From assembly GCA_945910005.1 (NCBI GenBank), contig CAMDTW010000632.1, positions 1 to 64,000 of the forward strand: DNA of 64,000 nt, written 5' to 3'. Below the pieces are notes generated by a model. That model saw nothing but the letters and a program-made list of their open reading frames with translations. It was not told the DNA's origin and ran no database searches. This document shows, in pieces, positions 38,190 through 52,099 of this stretch. The translations under genes and the position numbers were made by a program. Source of the stretch: Isoperla grammatica. Lineage: Eukaryota; Arthropoda; Insecta; Plecoptera; Perlodidae. Numbering within the stretch: position 1 is the first letter of the stretch; the number at the start of each line of letters is the position of its first letter.

Positions 38190-39910
38190 CCACTCACCTG
38201 TCTGAGAGCGTCCAGGGCTCGGAGCAGCGCGTAGCAGCTCTGTACACAGAAGTCCTTGCCGCGGTTACGCCACTCACCTGTCTGAGAGCGTCCAGGGCTC
38301 GGAGCAGCGCGTAGCAGCTCTGTACACAGAAGTCCTTGCCGCGGTTACGCCACTCACCTGTCTGAGAGCGTCCAGGGCTCGGAGCAGCGCGTAGCAGCTC
38401 TGAACACAGAAGTCCTTGCCGCGGTTACGCCACTCACCTGTCTGAGAGCGTCCAGGGCTCGGAGCAGCTCTGAACACAGAAGTCCTTGCCGCGGTTACGC
38501 CACTCACCTGTCTGAGAGCGTCCAGGGCTCGGAGCAGCTCTGTACACAGAAGTCCTTGCCGCGGTTACGCCACTCACCTGTCTGAGAGCGTCCAGGGCTC
38601 GGAGCAGCGCGTAGCAGCTCTGTACACAGAAGTCCTTGCCGCGGTTACGCCACTCACCTGTCTGAGAGCGTCCAGGGCTCGGAGCAGCGCGTAGCAGCTC
38701 TGTACACAGAAGTCCTTGCCGCGGTTACGCCACTCACCTGTCTGAGAGCGTCCAGGGCTCGGAGCAGCGCGTAGCAGCTCTGTACACAGAAGTCCTTGCC
38801 GCGGTTACGCCACTCACCTGTCTGAGAGCGTCCAGGGCTCGGAGCAGCTCTGTACACAGAAGTCCTTGCCGCGGTTACGCCACTCACCTGTCTGAGAGCG
38901 TCCAGGGCTCGGAGCAGCTCTGAACACAGAAGTCCTTGCCGCGGTTACGCCACTCACCTGTCTGAGAGCGTCCAGGGCTCGGAGCAGCTCTGTACACAGA
39001 AGTCCTTGCCGCGGTTACGCCACTCACCTGTCTGAGAGCGTCCAGGGCTCGGAGCAGCGCGTAGCAGCTCTGTACACAGAAGTCCTTGCCGCGGTTACGC
39101 CACTCACCTGTCTGAGAGCGTCCAGGGCTCGGAGCAGCGCGTAGCAGCTCTGTACACAGAAGTCCTTGCCGCGGTTACGCCACTCACCTGTCTGAGAGCG
39201 TCCAGGGCTCGGAGCAGCGCGTAGCAGCTCTGTACACAGAAGTCCTTGCCGCGGTTACGCCACTCACCTGTCTGAGAGCGTCCAGGGCTCGGAGCAGCGC
39301 GTAGCAGCTCTGTACACAGAAGTCCTTGCCGCGGTTACGCCACTCACCTGTCTGAGAGCGTCCAGGGCTCGGAGCAGCGCGTAGCAGCTCTGAACACAGA
39401 AGTCCTTGCCGCGGTTACGCCACTCACCTGTCTGAGAGCGTCCAGGGCTCGGAGCAGCTCTGAACACAGAAGTCCTTGCCGCGGTTACGCCACTCACCTG
39501 TCTGAGAGCGTCCAGGGCTCGGAGCAGCTCTGTACACAGAAGTCCTTGCCGCGGTTACGCCACTCACCTGTCTGAGAGCGTCCAGGGCTCGGAGCAGCGC
39601 GTAGCAGCTCTGTACACAGAAGTCCTTGCCGCGGTTACGCCACTCACCTGTCTGAGAGCGTCCAGGGCTCGGAGCAGCGCGTAGCAGCTCTGTACACAGA
39701 AGTCCTTGCCGCGGTTACGCCACTCACCTGTCTGAGAGCGTCCAGGGCTCGGAGCAGCGCGTAGCAGCTCTGTACACAGAAGTCCTTGCCGCGGTTACGC
39801 CACTCACCTGTCTGAGAGCGTCCAGGGCTCGGAGCAGCTCTGTACACAGAAGTCCTTGCCGCGGTTACGCCACTCACCTGTCTGAGAGCGTCCAGGGCTC
39901 GGAGCAGCTC
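38190..39910 (-). repeat. Higher-order duplication in S1, 990-bp spacing
   Basis: The order of 70/80-bp and T/A monomer types from about 38190 to 38920 is repeated exactly from about 39180 to 39910, and differs on both sides. A recent segmental tandem duplication within the array. Confidence 0.7.
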
Positions 39911-42900
39911 TGTACACAGAAGTCCTTGCCGCGGTTACGCCACTCACCTGTCTGAGAGCGTCCAGGGCTCGGAGCAGCTCTGAACACAGAAGTCCTTGCC
40001 GCGGTTACGCCACTCACCTGTCTGAGAGCGTCCAGGGCTCGGAGCAGCTCTGAACACAGAAGTCCTTGCCGCGGTTACGCCACTCACCTGTCTGAGAGCG
40101 TCCAGGGCTCGGAGCAGCTCTGAACACAGAAGTCCTTGCCGCGGTTACGCCACTCACCTGTCTGAGAGCGTCCAGGGCTCGGAGCAGCTCTGTACACAGA
40201 AGTCCTTGCCGCGGTTACGCCACTCACCTGTCTGAGAGCGTCCAGGGCTCGGAGCAGCTCTGTACACAGAAGTCCTTGCCGCGGTTACGCCACTCACCTG
40301 TCTGAGAGCGTCCAGGGCTCGGAGCAGCGCGTAGCAGCTCTGTACACAGAAGTCCTTGCCGCGGTTACGCCACTCACCTGTCTGAGAGCGTCCAGGGCTC
40401 GGAGCAGCGCGTAGCAGCTCTGTACACAGAAGTCCTTGCCGCGGTTACGCCACTCACCTGTCTGAGAGCGTCCAGGGCTCGGAGCAGCGCGTAGCAGCTC
40501 TGAACACAGAAGTCCTTGCCGCGGTTACGCCACTCACCTGTCTGAGAGCGTCCAGGGCTCGGAGCAGCTCTGTACACAGAAGTCCTTGCCGCGGTTACGC
40601 CACTCACCTGTCTGAGAGCGTCCAGGGCTCGGAGCAGCGCGTAGCAGCTCTGTACACAGAAGTCCTTGCCGCGGTTACGCCACTCACCTGTCTGAGAGCG
40701 TCCAGGGCTCGGAGCAGCGCGTAGCAGCTCTGTACACAGAAGTCCTTGCCGCGGTTACGCCACTCACCTGTCTGAGAGCGTCCAGGGCTCGGAGCAGCGC
40801 GTAGCAGCTCTGAACACAGAAGTCCTTGCCGCGGTTACGCCACTCACCTGTCTGAGAGCGTCCAGGGCTCGGAGCAGCGCGTAGCAGCTCTGAACACAGA
40901 AGTCCTTGCCGCGGTTACGCCACTCACCTGTCTGAGAGCGTCCAGGGCTCGGAGCAGCTCTGTACACAGAAGTCCTTGCCGCGGTTACGCCACTCACCTG
41001 TCTGAGAGCGTCCAGGGCTCGGAGCAGCTCTGAACACAGAAGTCCTTGCCGCGGTTACGCCACTCACCTGTCTGAGAGCGTCCAGGGCTCGGAGCAGCGC
41101 GTAGCAGCTCTGTACACAGAAGTCCTTGCCGCGGTTACGCCACTCACCTGTCTGAGAGCGTCCAGGGCTCGGAGCAGCTCTGAACACAGAAGTCCTTGCC
41201 GCGGTTACGCCACTCACCTGTCTGAGAGCGTCCAGGGCTCGGAGCAGCTCTGTACACAGAAGTCCTTGCCGCGGTTACGCCACTCACCTGTCTGAGAGCG
41301 TCCAGGGCTCGGAGCAGCGCGTAGCAGCTCTGAACACAGAAGTCCTTGCCGCGGTTACGCCACTCACCTGTCTGAGAGCGTCCAGGGCTCGGAGCAGCTC
41401 TGTACACAGAAGTCCTTGCCGCGGTTACGCCACTCACCTGTCTGAGAGCGTCCAGGGCTCGGAGCAGCGCGTAGCAGCTCTGTACACAGAAGTCCTTGCC
41501 GCGGTTACGCCACTCACCTGTCTGAGAGCGTCCAGGGCTCGGAGCAGCTCTGTACACAGAAGTCCTTGCCGCGGTTACGCCACTCACCTGTCTGAGAGCG
41601 TCCAGGGCTCGGAGCAGCTCTGTACACAGAAGTCCTTGCCGCGGTTACGCCACTCACCTGTCTGAGAGCGTCCAGGGCTCGGAGCAGCTCTGTACACAGA
41701 AGTCCTTGCCGCGGTTACGCCACTCACCTGTCTGAGAGCGTCCAGGGCGCGTAGCAGCTCTGTACACAGAAGTCCTTGCCGCGGTTACGCCACTCACCTG
41801 TCTGAGAGCGTCCAGGGCTCGGAGCAGCTCTGAACACAGAAGTCCTTGCCGCGGTTACGCCACTCACCTGTCTGAGAGCGTCCAGGGCTCGGAGCAGCGC
41901 GTAGCAGCTCTGTACACAGAAGTCCTTGCCGCGGTTACGCCACTCACCTGTCTGAGAGCGTCCAGGGCTCGGAGCAGCGCGTAGCAGCTCTGAACACAGA
42001 AGTCCTTGCCGCGGTTACGCCACTCACCTGTCTGAGAGCGTCCAGGGCTCGGAGCAGCGCGTAGCAGCTCTGAACACAGAAGTCCTTGCCGCGGTTACGC
42101 CACTCACCTGTCTGAGAGCGTCCAGGGCTCGGAGCAGCGCGTAGCAGCTCTGAACACAGAAGTCCTTGCCGCGGTTACGCCACTCACCTGTCTGAGAGCG
42201 TCCAGGGCTCGGAGCAGCGCGTAGCAGCTCTGTACACAGAAGTCCTTGCCGCGGTTACGCCACTCACCTGTCTGAGAGCGTCCAGGGCTCGGAGCAGCGC
42301 GTAGCAGCTCTGTACACAGAAGTCCTTGCCGCGGTTACGCCACTCACCTGTCTGAGAGCGTCCAGGGCTCGGAGCAGCGCGTAGCAGCTCTGAACACAGA
42401 AGTCCTTGCCGCGGTTACGCCACTCACCTGTCTGAGAGCGTCCAGGGCGCGGAGCAGCTCTGTACACAGAAGTCCTTGCCGCGGTTACGCCACTCACCTG
42501 TCTGAGAGCTTCCAGGGCTCGGAGCAGCGCGTAGCAGCTCTGTACACAGAAGTCCTTGCCGCGGTTACGCCACTCACCTGTCTGAGAGCGTCCAGGGCTC
42601 GGAGCAGCTCTGTACACAGAAGTCCTTGCCGCGGTTACGCCACTCACCTGTCTGAGAGCGTCCAGGGCTCGGAGCAGCTCTGAACACAGAAGTCCTTGCC
42701 GCGGTTACGCCACTCACCTGTCTGAGAGCGTCCAGGGCTCGGAGCAGCTCTGTACACAGAAGTCCTTGCCGCGGTTACGCCACTCACCTGTCTGAGAGCT
42801 TCCAGGGCTCGGAGCAGCGCGTAGCAGCTCTGTACACAGAAGTCCTTGCCGCGGTTACGCCACTCACCTGTCTGAGAGCGTCCAGGGCTCGGAGCAGCTC

Positions 42901-45900
42901 TGAACACAGAAGTCCTTGCCGCGGTTACGCCACTCACCTGTCTGAGAGCGTCCAGGGCTCGGAGCAGCTCTGTACACAGAAGTCCTTGCCGCGGTTACGC
43001 CACTCACCTGTCTGAGAGCTTCCAGGGCTCGGAGCAGCGCGTAGCAGCTCTGTACACAGAAGTCCTTGCCGCGGTTACGCCACTCACCTGTCTGAGAGCG
43101 TCCAGGGCTCGGAGCAGCGCGTAGCAGCTCTGTACACAGAAGTCCTTGCCGCGGTTACGCCACTCACCTGTCTGAGAGCGTCCAGGGCTCGGAGCAGCTC
43201 TGTACACAGAAGTCCTTGCCGCGGTTACGCCACTCACCTGTCTGAGAGCGTCCAGGGCTCGGAGCAGCGCGTAGCAGCTCTGAACACAGAAGTCCTTGCC
43301 GCGGTTACGCCACTCACCTGTCTGAGAGCGTCCAGGGCTCGGAGCAGCGCGTAGCAGCTCTGAACACAGAAGTCCTTGCCGCGGTTACGCCACTCACCTG
43401 TCTGAGAGCGTCCAGGGCTCGGAGCAGCTCTGTACACAGAAGTCCTTGCCGCGGTTACGCCACTCACCTGTCTGAGAGCGTCCAGGGCTCGGAGCAGCTC
43501 TGAACACAGAAGTCCTTGCCGCGGTTACGCCACTCACCTGTCTGAGAGCGTCCAGGGCTCGGAGCAGCTCTGAACACAGAAGTCCTTGCCGCGGTTACGC
43601 CACTCACCTGTCTGAGAGCGTCCAGGGCTCGGAGCAGCGCGTAGCAGCTCTGTACACAGAAGTCCTTGCCGCGGTTACGCCACTCACCTGTCTGAGAGCG
43701 TCCAGGGCTCGGAGCAGCGCGTAGCAGCTCTGAACACAGAAGTCCTTGCCGCGGTTACGCCACTCACCTGTCTGAGAGCGTCCAGGGCTCGGAGCAGCGC
43801 GTAGCAGCTCTGAACACAGAAGTCCTTGCCGCGGTTACGCCACTCACCTGTCTGAGAGCGTCCAGGGCTCGGAGCAGCTCTGGACACAGAAGTCCTTGCC
43901 GCGGTTACGCCACTCACCTGTCTGAGAGCGTCCAGGGCTCGGAGCAGCTCTGAACACAGAAGTCCTTGCCGCGGTTACGCCACTCACCTGTCTGAGAGCG
44001 TCCAGGGCTCGGAGCAGCGCGTAGCAGCTCTGTACACAGAAGTCCTTGCCGCGGTTACGCCACTCACCTGTCTGAGAGCGTCCAGGGCTCGGAGCAGCTC
44101 TGTACACAGAAGTCCTTGCCGCGGTTACGCCACTCACCTGTCTGAGAGCGTCCAGGGCTCGGAGCAGCTCTGTACACAGAAGTCCTTGCCGCGGTTACGC
44201 CACTCACCTGTCTGAGAGCGTCCAGGGCTCGGAGCAGCGCGTAGCAGCTCTGTACACAGAAGTCCTTGCCGCGGTTACGCCACTCACCTGTCTGAGAGCG
44301 TCCAGGGCTCGGAGCAGCGCGTAGCAGCTCTGTACACAGAAGTCCTTGCCGCGGTTACGCCACTCACCTGTCTGAGAGCGTCCAGGGCTCGGAGCAGCGC
44401 GTAGCAGCTCTGTACACAGAAGTCCTTGCCGCGGTTACGCCACTCACCTGTCTGAGAGCGTCCAGGGCTCGGAGCAGCGCGTAGCAGCTCTGAACACAGA
44501 AGTCCTTGCCGCGGTTACGCCACTCACCTGTCTGAGAGCGTCCAGGGCTCGGAGCAGCTCTGTACACAGAAGTCCTTGCCGCGGTTACGCCACTCACCTG
44601 TCTGAGAGCGTCCAGGGCTCGGAGCAGCGCGTAGCAGCTCTGAACACAGAAGTCCTTGCCGCGGTTACGCCACTCACCTGTCTGAGAGCGTCCAGGGCTC
44701 GGAGCAGCGCGTAGCAGCTCTGTACACAGAAGTCCTTGCCGCGGTTACGCCACTCACCTGTCTGAGAGCGTCCAGGGCTCGGAGCAGCGCGTAGCAGCTC
44801 TGTACACAGAAGTCCTTGCCGCGGTTACGCCACTCACCTGTCTGAGAGCGTCCAGGGCTCGGAGCAGCTCTGAACACAGAAGTCCTTGCCGCGGTTACGC
44901 CACTCACCTGTCTGAGAGCGTCCAGGGCTCGGAGCAGCTCTGAACACAGAAGTCCTTGCCGCGGTTACGCCACTCACCTGTCTGAGAGCGTCCAGGGCTC
45001 GGAGCAGCTCTGTACACAGAAGTCCTTGCCGCGGTTACGCCACTCACCTGTCTGAGAGCGTCCAGGGCTCGGAGCAGCGCGTAGCAGCTCTGTACACAGA
45101 AGTCCTTGCCGCGGTTACGCCACCCACCTGTCTGAGAGCGTCCAGGGCTCGGAGCAGCGCGTAGCAGCTCTGTACACAGAAGTCCTTGCCGCGGTTACGC
45201 CACTCACCTGTCTGAGAGCGTCCAGGGCTCGGAGCAGCTCTGAACACAGAAGTCCTTGCCGCGGTTACGCCACTCACCTGTCTGAGAGCGTCCAGGGCTC
45301 GGAGCAGCGCGTAGCAGCTCTGAACACAGAAGTCCTTGCCGCGGTTACGCCACTCACCTGTCTGAGAGCGTCCAGGGCTCGGAGCAGCTCTGTACACAGA
45401 AGTCCTTGCCGCGGTTACGCCACTCACCTGTCTGAGAGCGTCCAGGGCTCGGAGCAGCGCGTAGCAGCTCTGAACACAGAAGTCCTTGCCGCGGTTACGC
45501 CACTCACCTGTCTGAGAGCGTCCAGGGCTCGGAGCAGCGCGTAGCAGCTCTGAACACAGAAGTCCTTGCCGCGGTTACGCCACTCACCTGTCTGAGAGCG
45601 TCCAGGGCTCGGAGCAGCGCGTAGCAGCTCTGAACACAGAAGTCCTTGCCGCGGTTACGCCACTCACCTGTCTGAGAGCGTCCAGGGCTCGGAGCAGCTC
45701 TGTACACAGAAGTCCTTGCCGCGGTTACGCCACTCACCTGTCTGAGAGCGTCCAGGGCGCGTAGCAGCTCTGTACACAGAAGTCCTTGCCGCGGTTACGC
45801 CACTCACCTGTCTGAGAGCGTCCAGGGCTCGGAGCAGCGCGTAGCAGCTCTGTACACAGAAGTCCTTGCCGCGGTTACGCCACTCACCTGTCTGAGAGCG

Positions 45901-48900
45901 TCCAGGGCTCGGAGCAGCTCTGAACACAGAAGTCCTTGCCGCGGTTACGCCACTCACCTGTCTGAGAGCGTCCAGGGCTCGGAGCAGCGCGTAGCAGCTC
46001 TGTACACAGAAGTCCTTGCCACGGTTACGCCACTCACCTGTCTGAGAGCGTCCAGGGCTCGGAGCAGCTCTGTACACAGAAGTCCTTGCCGCGGTTACGC
46101 CACTCACCTGTCTGAGAGCGTCCAGGGCTCGGAGCAGCTCTGAACACAGAAGTCCTTGCCGCGGTTACGCCACTCACCTGTCTGAGAGCGTCCAGGGCTC
46201 GGAGCAGCGCGTAGCAGCTCTGAACACAGAAGTCCTTGCCGCGGTTACGCCACTCACCTGTCTGAGAGCGTCCAGGGCTCGGAGCAGCTCTGTACACAGA
46301 AGTCCTTGCCGCGGTTACGCCACTCACCTGTCTGAGAGCGTCCAGGGCTCGGAGCAGCTCTGTACACAGAAGTCCTTGCCGCGGTTACGCCACTCACCTG
46401 TCTGAGAGCGTCCAGGGCTCGGAGCAGCGCGTAGCAGCTCTGAACACAGAAGTCCTTGCCGCGGTTACGCCACTCACCTGTCTGAGAGCGTCCAGGGCTC
46501 GGAGCAGCGCGTAGCAGCTCTGTACACAGAAGTCCTTGCCGCGGTTACGCCACTCACCTGTCTGAGAGCGTCCAGGGCTCGGAGCAGCGCGTAGCAGCTC
46601 TGTACACAGAAGTCCTTGCCGCGGTTACGCCACTCACCTGTCTGAGAGCGTCCAGGGCTCGGAGCAGCTCTGTACACAGAAGTCCTTGCCGCGGTTACGC
46701 CACTCACCTGTCTGAGAGCGTCCAGGGCTCGGAGCAGCGCGTAGCAGCTCTGAACACAGAAGTCCTTGCCGCGGTTACGCCACTCACCTGTCTGAGAGCG
46801 TCCAGGGCTCGGAGCAGCGCGTAGCAGCTCTGTACACAGAAGTCCTTGCCGCGGTTACGCCACTCACCTGTCTGAGAGCGTCCAGGGCTCGGAGCAGCGC
46901 GTAGCAGCTCTGTACACAGAAGTCCTTGCCGCGGTTACGCCACTCACCTGTCTGAGAGCGTCCAGGGCTCGGAGCAGCGCGTAGCAGCTCTGTACACAGA
47001 AGTCCTTGCCGCGGTTACGCCACTCACCTGTCTGAGAGCGTCCAGGGCTCGGAGCAGCGCGTAGCAGCTCTGTACACAGAAGTCCTTGCCGCGGTTACGC
47101 CACTCACCTGTCTGAGAGCGTCCAGGGCTCGGAGCAGCGCGTAGCAGCTCTGAACACAGAAGTCCTTGCCGCGGTTACGCCACTCACCTGTCTGAGAGCG
47201 TCCAGGGCTCGGAGCAGCGCGTAGCAGCTCTGTACACAGAAGTCCTTGCCGCGGTTACGCCACTCACCTGTCTGAGAGCGTCCAGGGCTCGGAGCAGCTC
47301 TGTACACAGAAGTCCTTGCCGCGGTTACGCCACTCACCTGTCTGAGAGCGTCCAGGGCTCGGAGCAGCGCGTAGCAGCTCTGTACACAGAAGTCCTTGCC
47401 GCGGTTACGCCACTCACCTGTCTGAGAGCGTCCAGGGCTCGGAGCAGCGCGTAGCAGCTCTGTACACAGAAGTCCTTGCCGCGGTTACGCCACTCACCTG
47501 TCTGAGAGCGTCCAGGGCTCGGAGCAGCGCGTAGCAGCTCTGTACACAGAAGTCCTTGCCGCGGTTACGCCACTCACCTGTCTGAGAGCGTCCAGGGCTC
47601 GGAGCAGCTCTGAACACAGAAGTCCTTGCCGCGGTTACGCCACTCACCTGTCTGAGAGCGTCCAGGGCTCGGAGCAGCGCGTAGCAGCTCTGTACACAGA
47701 AGTCCTTGCCGCGGTTACGCCACTCACCTGTCTGAGAGCGTCCAGGGCTCGGAGCAGCTCTGTACACAGAAGTCCTTGCCGCGGTTACGCCACTCACCTG
47801 TCTGAGAGCGTCCAGGGCTCGGAGCAGCGCGTAGCAGCTCTGTACACAGAAGTCCTTGCCGCGGTTACGCCACTCACCTGTCTGAGAGCGTCCAGGGCTC
47901 GGAGCAGCTCTGTACACAGAAGTCCTTGCCGCGGTTACGCCACTCACCTGTCTGAGAGCGTCCAGGGCTCGGAGCAGCGCGTAGCAGCTCTGTACACAGA
48001 AGTCCTTGCCGCGGTTACGCCACTCACCTGTCTGAGAGCGTCCAGGGCTCGGAGCAGCTCTGTACACAGAAGTCCTTGCCGCGGTTACGCCACTCACCTG
48101 TCTGAGAGCGTCCAGGGCTCGGAGCAGCTCTGTACACAGAAGTCCTTGCCGCGGTTACGCCACTCACCTGTCTGAGAGCGTCCAGGGCTCGGAGCAGCTC
48201 TGTACACAGAAGTCCTTGCCGCGGTTACGCCACTCACCTGTCTGAGAGCGTCCAGGGCTCGGAGCAGCTCTGTACACAGAAGTCCTTGCCGCGGTTACGC
48301 CACTCACCTGTCTGAGAGCGTCCAGGGCTCGGAGCAGCGCGTAGCAGCTCTGAACACAGAAGTCCTTGCCGCGGTTACGCCACTCACCTGTCTGAGAGCG
48401 TCCAGGGCTCGGAGCAGCTCGGAGCAGCTCTGTACACAGAAGTCCTTGCCGCGGTTACGCCACTCACCTGTCTGAGAGCGTCCAGGGCTCGGAGCAGCGC
48501 GTAGCAGCTCTGAACACAGAAGTCCTTGCCGCGGTTACGCCACTCACCTGTCTGAGAGCGTCCAGGGCTCGGAGCAGCTCGGAGCAGCTCTGTACACAGA
48601 AGTCCTTGCCGCGGTTACGCCACCCACCTGTCTGAGAGCGTCCAGGGCTCGGAGCAGCTCTGGACACAGAAGTCCTTGCCGCGGTTACGCCACTCACCTG
48701 TCTGAGAGCGTCCAGGGCTCGGAGCAGCGCGTAGCAGCTCTGTACACAGAAGTCCTTGCCGCGGTTACGCCACTCACCTGTCTGAGAGCGTCCAGGGCTC
48801 GGAGCAGCGCGTAGCAGCTCTGAACACAGAAGTCCTTGCCGCGGTTACGCCACTCACCTGTCTGAGAGCGTCCAGGGCTCGGAGCAGCGCGTAGCAGCTC

Positions 48901-51900
48901 TGTACACAGAAGTCCTTGCCGCGGTTACGCCACTCACCTGTCTGAGAGCGTCCAGGGCTCGGAGCAGCTCTGTACACAGAAGTCCTTGCCGCGGTTACGC
49001 CACTCACCTGTCTGAGAGCGTCCAGGGCTCGGAGCAGCTCTGTACACAGAAGTCCTTGCCGCGGTTACGCCACTCACCTGTCTGAGAGCGTCCAGGGCTC
49101 GGAGCAGCGCGTAGCAGCTCTGTACACAGAAGTCCTTGCCGCGGTTACGCCACTCACCTGTCTGAGAGCGTCCAGGGCTCGGAGCAGCGCGTAGCAGCTC
49201 TGTACACAGAAGTCCTTGCCGCGGTTACGCCACTCACCTGTCTGAGAGCGTCCAGGGCTCGGAGCAGCTCTGAACACAGAAGTCCTTGCCGCGGTTACGC
49301 CACTCACCTGTCTGAGAGCGTCCAGGGCTCGGAGCAGCTCTGTACACAGAAGTCCTTGCCGCGGTTACGCCACTCACCTGTCTGAGAGCGTCCAGGGCTC
49401 GGAGCAGCTCTGTACACAGAAGTCCTTGCCGCGGTTACGCCACTCACCTGTCTGAGAGCGTCCAGGGCTCGGAGCAGCTCTGTACACAGAAGTCCTTGCC
49501 GCGGTTACGCCACTCACCTGTCTGAGAGCGTCCAGGGCTCGGAGCAGCTCTGAACACAGAAGTCCTTGCCGCGGTTACGCCACTCACCTGTCTGAGAGCG
49601 TCCAGGGCTCGGAGCAGCTCTGAACACAGAAGTCCTTGCCGCGGTTACGCCACTCACCTGTCTGAGAGCGTCCAGGGCTCGGAGCAGCTCTGTACACAGA
49701 AGTCCTTGCCGCGGTTACGCCACTCACCTGTCTGAGAGCGTCCAGGGCTCGGAGCAGCGCGTAGCAGCTCTGTACACAGAAGTCCTTGCCGCGGTTACGC
49801 CACTCACCTGTCTGAGAGCGTCCAGGGCTCGGAGCAGCGCGTAGCAGCTCTGAACACAGAAGTCCTTGCCGCGGTTACGCCACTCACCTGTCTGAGAGCG
49901 TCCAGGGCTCGGAGCAGCGCGTAGCAGCTCTGAACACAGAAGTCCTTGCCGCGGTTACGCCACTCACCTGTCTGAGAGCGTCCAGGGCTCGGAGCAGCTC
50001 TGTACACAGAAGTCCTTGCCGCGGTTACGCCACTCACCTGTCTGAGAGCGTCCAGGGCTCGTAGCAGCTCTGTACACAGAAGTCCTTGCCGCGGTTACGC
50101 CACTCACCTGTCTGAGAGCGTCCAGGGCTCGGAGCAGCTCTGAACACAGAAGTCCTTGCCGCGGTTACGCCACTCACCTGTCTGAGAGCGTCCAGGGCTC
50201 GGAGCAGCGCGTAGCAGCTCTGTACACAGAAGTCCTTGCCGCGGTTACGCCACTCACCTGTCTGAGAGCGTCCAGGGCTCGGAGCAGCTCTGTACACAGA
50301 AGTCCTTGCCGCGGTTACGCCACTCACCTGTCTGAGAGCGTCCAGGGCTCGGAGCAGCGCGTAGCAGCTCTGAACACAGAAGTCCTTGCCGCGGTTACGC
50401 CACTCACCTGTCTGAGAGCGTCCAGGGCTCGGAGCAGCTCTGTACACAGAAGTCCTTGCCGCGGTTACGCCACTCACCTGTCTGAGAGCGTCCAGGGCTC
50501 GGAGCAGCGCGTAGCAGCTCAGTACACAGAAGTCCTTGCCGCGGTTACGCCACTCACCTGTCTGAGAGCGTCCAGGGCTCGGAGCAGCTCTGAACACAGA
50601 AGTCCTTGCCGCGGTTACGCCACTCACCTGTCTGAGAGCGTCCAGGGCTCGGAGCAGCTCTGTACACAGAAGTCCTTGCCGCGGTTACGCCACTCACCTG
50701 TCTGAGAGCGTCCAGGGCTCGGAGCAGCTCTGAACACAGAAGTCCTTGCCGCGGTTACGCCACTCACCTGTCTGAGAGCGTCCAGGGCTCGGAGCAGCTC
50801 TGTACACAGAAGTCCTTGCCGCGGTTACGCCACTCACCTGTCTGAGAGCGTCCAGGGCTCGGAGCAGCTCTGTACACAGAAGTCCTTGCCGCGGTTACGC
50901 CACTCACCTGTCTGAGAGCGTCCAGGGCTCGGAGCAGCGCGTAGCAGCTCTGTACACAGAAGTCCTTGCCGCGGTTACGCCACTCACCTGTCTGAGAGCG
51001 TCCAGGGCTCGGAGCAGCGCGTAGCAGCTCTGTACACAGAAGTCCTTGCCGCGGTTACGCCACTCACCTGTCTGAGAGCGTCCAGGGCTCGGAGCAGCTC
51101 TGAACACAGAAGTCCTTGCCGCGGTTACGCCACTCACCTGTCTGAGAGCGTCCAGGGCTCGGAGCAGCTCTGTACACAGAAGTCCTTGCCGCGGTTACGC
51201 CACTCACCTGTCTGAGAGCGTCCAGGGCTCGGAGCAGCGCGTAGCAGCTCTGTACACAGAAGTCCTTGCCGCGGTTACGCCACTCACCTGTCTGAGAGCG
51301 TCCAGGGCTCGGAGCAGCTCTGTACACAGAAGTCCTTGCCGCGGTTACGCCACTCACCTGTCTGAGAGCGTCCAGGGCTCGGAGCAGCTCTGAACACAGA
51401 AGTCCTTGCCGCGGTTACGCCACTCACCTGTCTGAGAGCGTCCAGGGCTCGGAGCAGCTCTGAACACAGAAGTCCTTGCCGCGGTTACGCCACTCACCTG
51501 TCTGAGAGCGTCCAGGGCTCGGAGCAGCTCTGAACACAGAAGTCCTTGCCGCGGTTACGCCACTCACCTGTCTGAGAGCGTCCAGGGCTCGGAGCAGCTC
51601 TGTACACAGAAGTCCTTGCCGCGGTTACGCCACTCACCTGTCTGAGAGCGTCCAGGGCTCGGAGCAGCTCTGTACACAGAAGTCCTTGCCGCGGTTACGC
51701 CACTCACCTGTCTGAGAGCGTCCAGGGCTCGGAGCAGCTCTGAACACAGAAGTCCTTGCCGCGGTTACGCCACTCACCTGTCTGAGAGCGTCCAGGGCTC
51801 GTAGCAGCTCTGTACACAGAAGTCCTTGCCGCGGTTACGCCACTCACCTGTCTGAGAGCGTCCAGGGCTCGGAGCAGCTCTGTACACAGAAGTCCTTGCC

Positions 51901-52099
51901 GCGGTTACGCCACTCACCTGTCTGAGAGCGTCCAGGGCTCGGAGCAGCTCTGTACACAGAAGTCCTTGCCGCGGTTACGCCACTCACCTGTCTGAGAGCG
52001 TCCAGGGCTCGGAGCAGCTCTGTACACAGAAGTCCTTGCCGCGGTTACGCCACTCACCTGTCTGAGAGCGTCCAGGGCTCGGAGCAGCGCGTAGCAGCT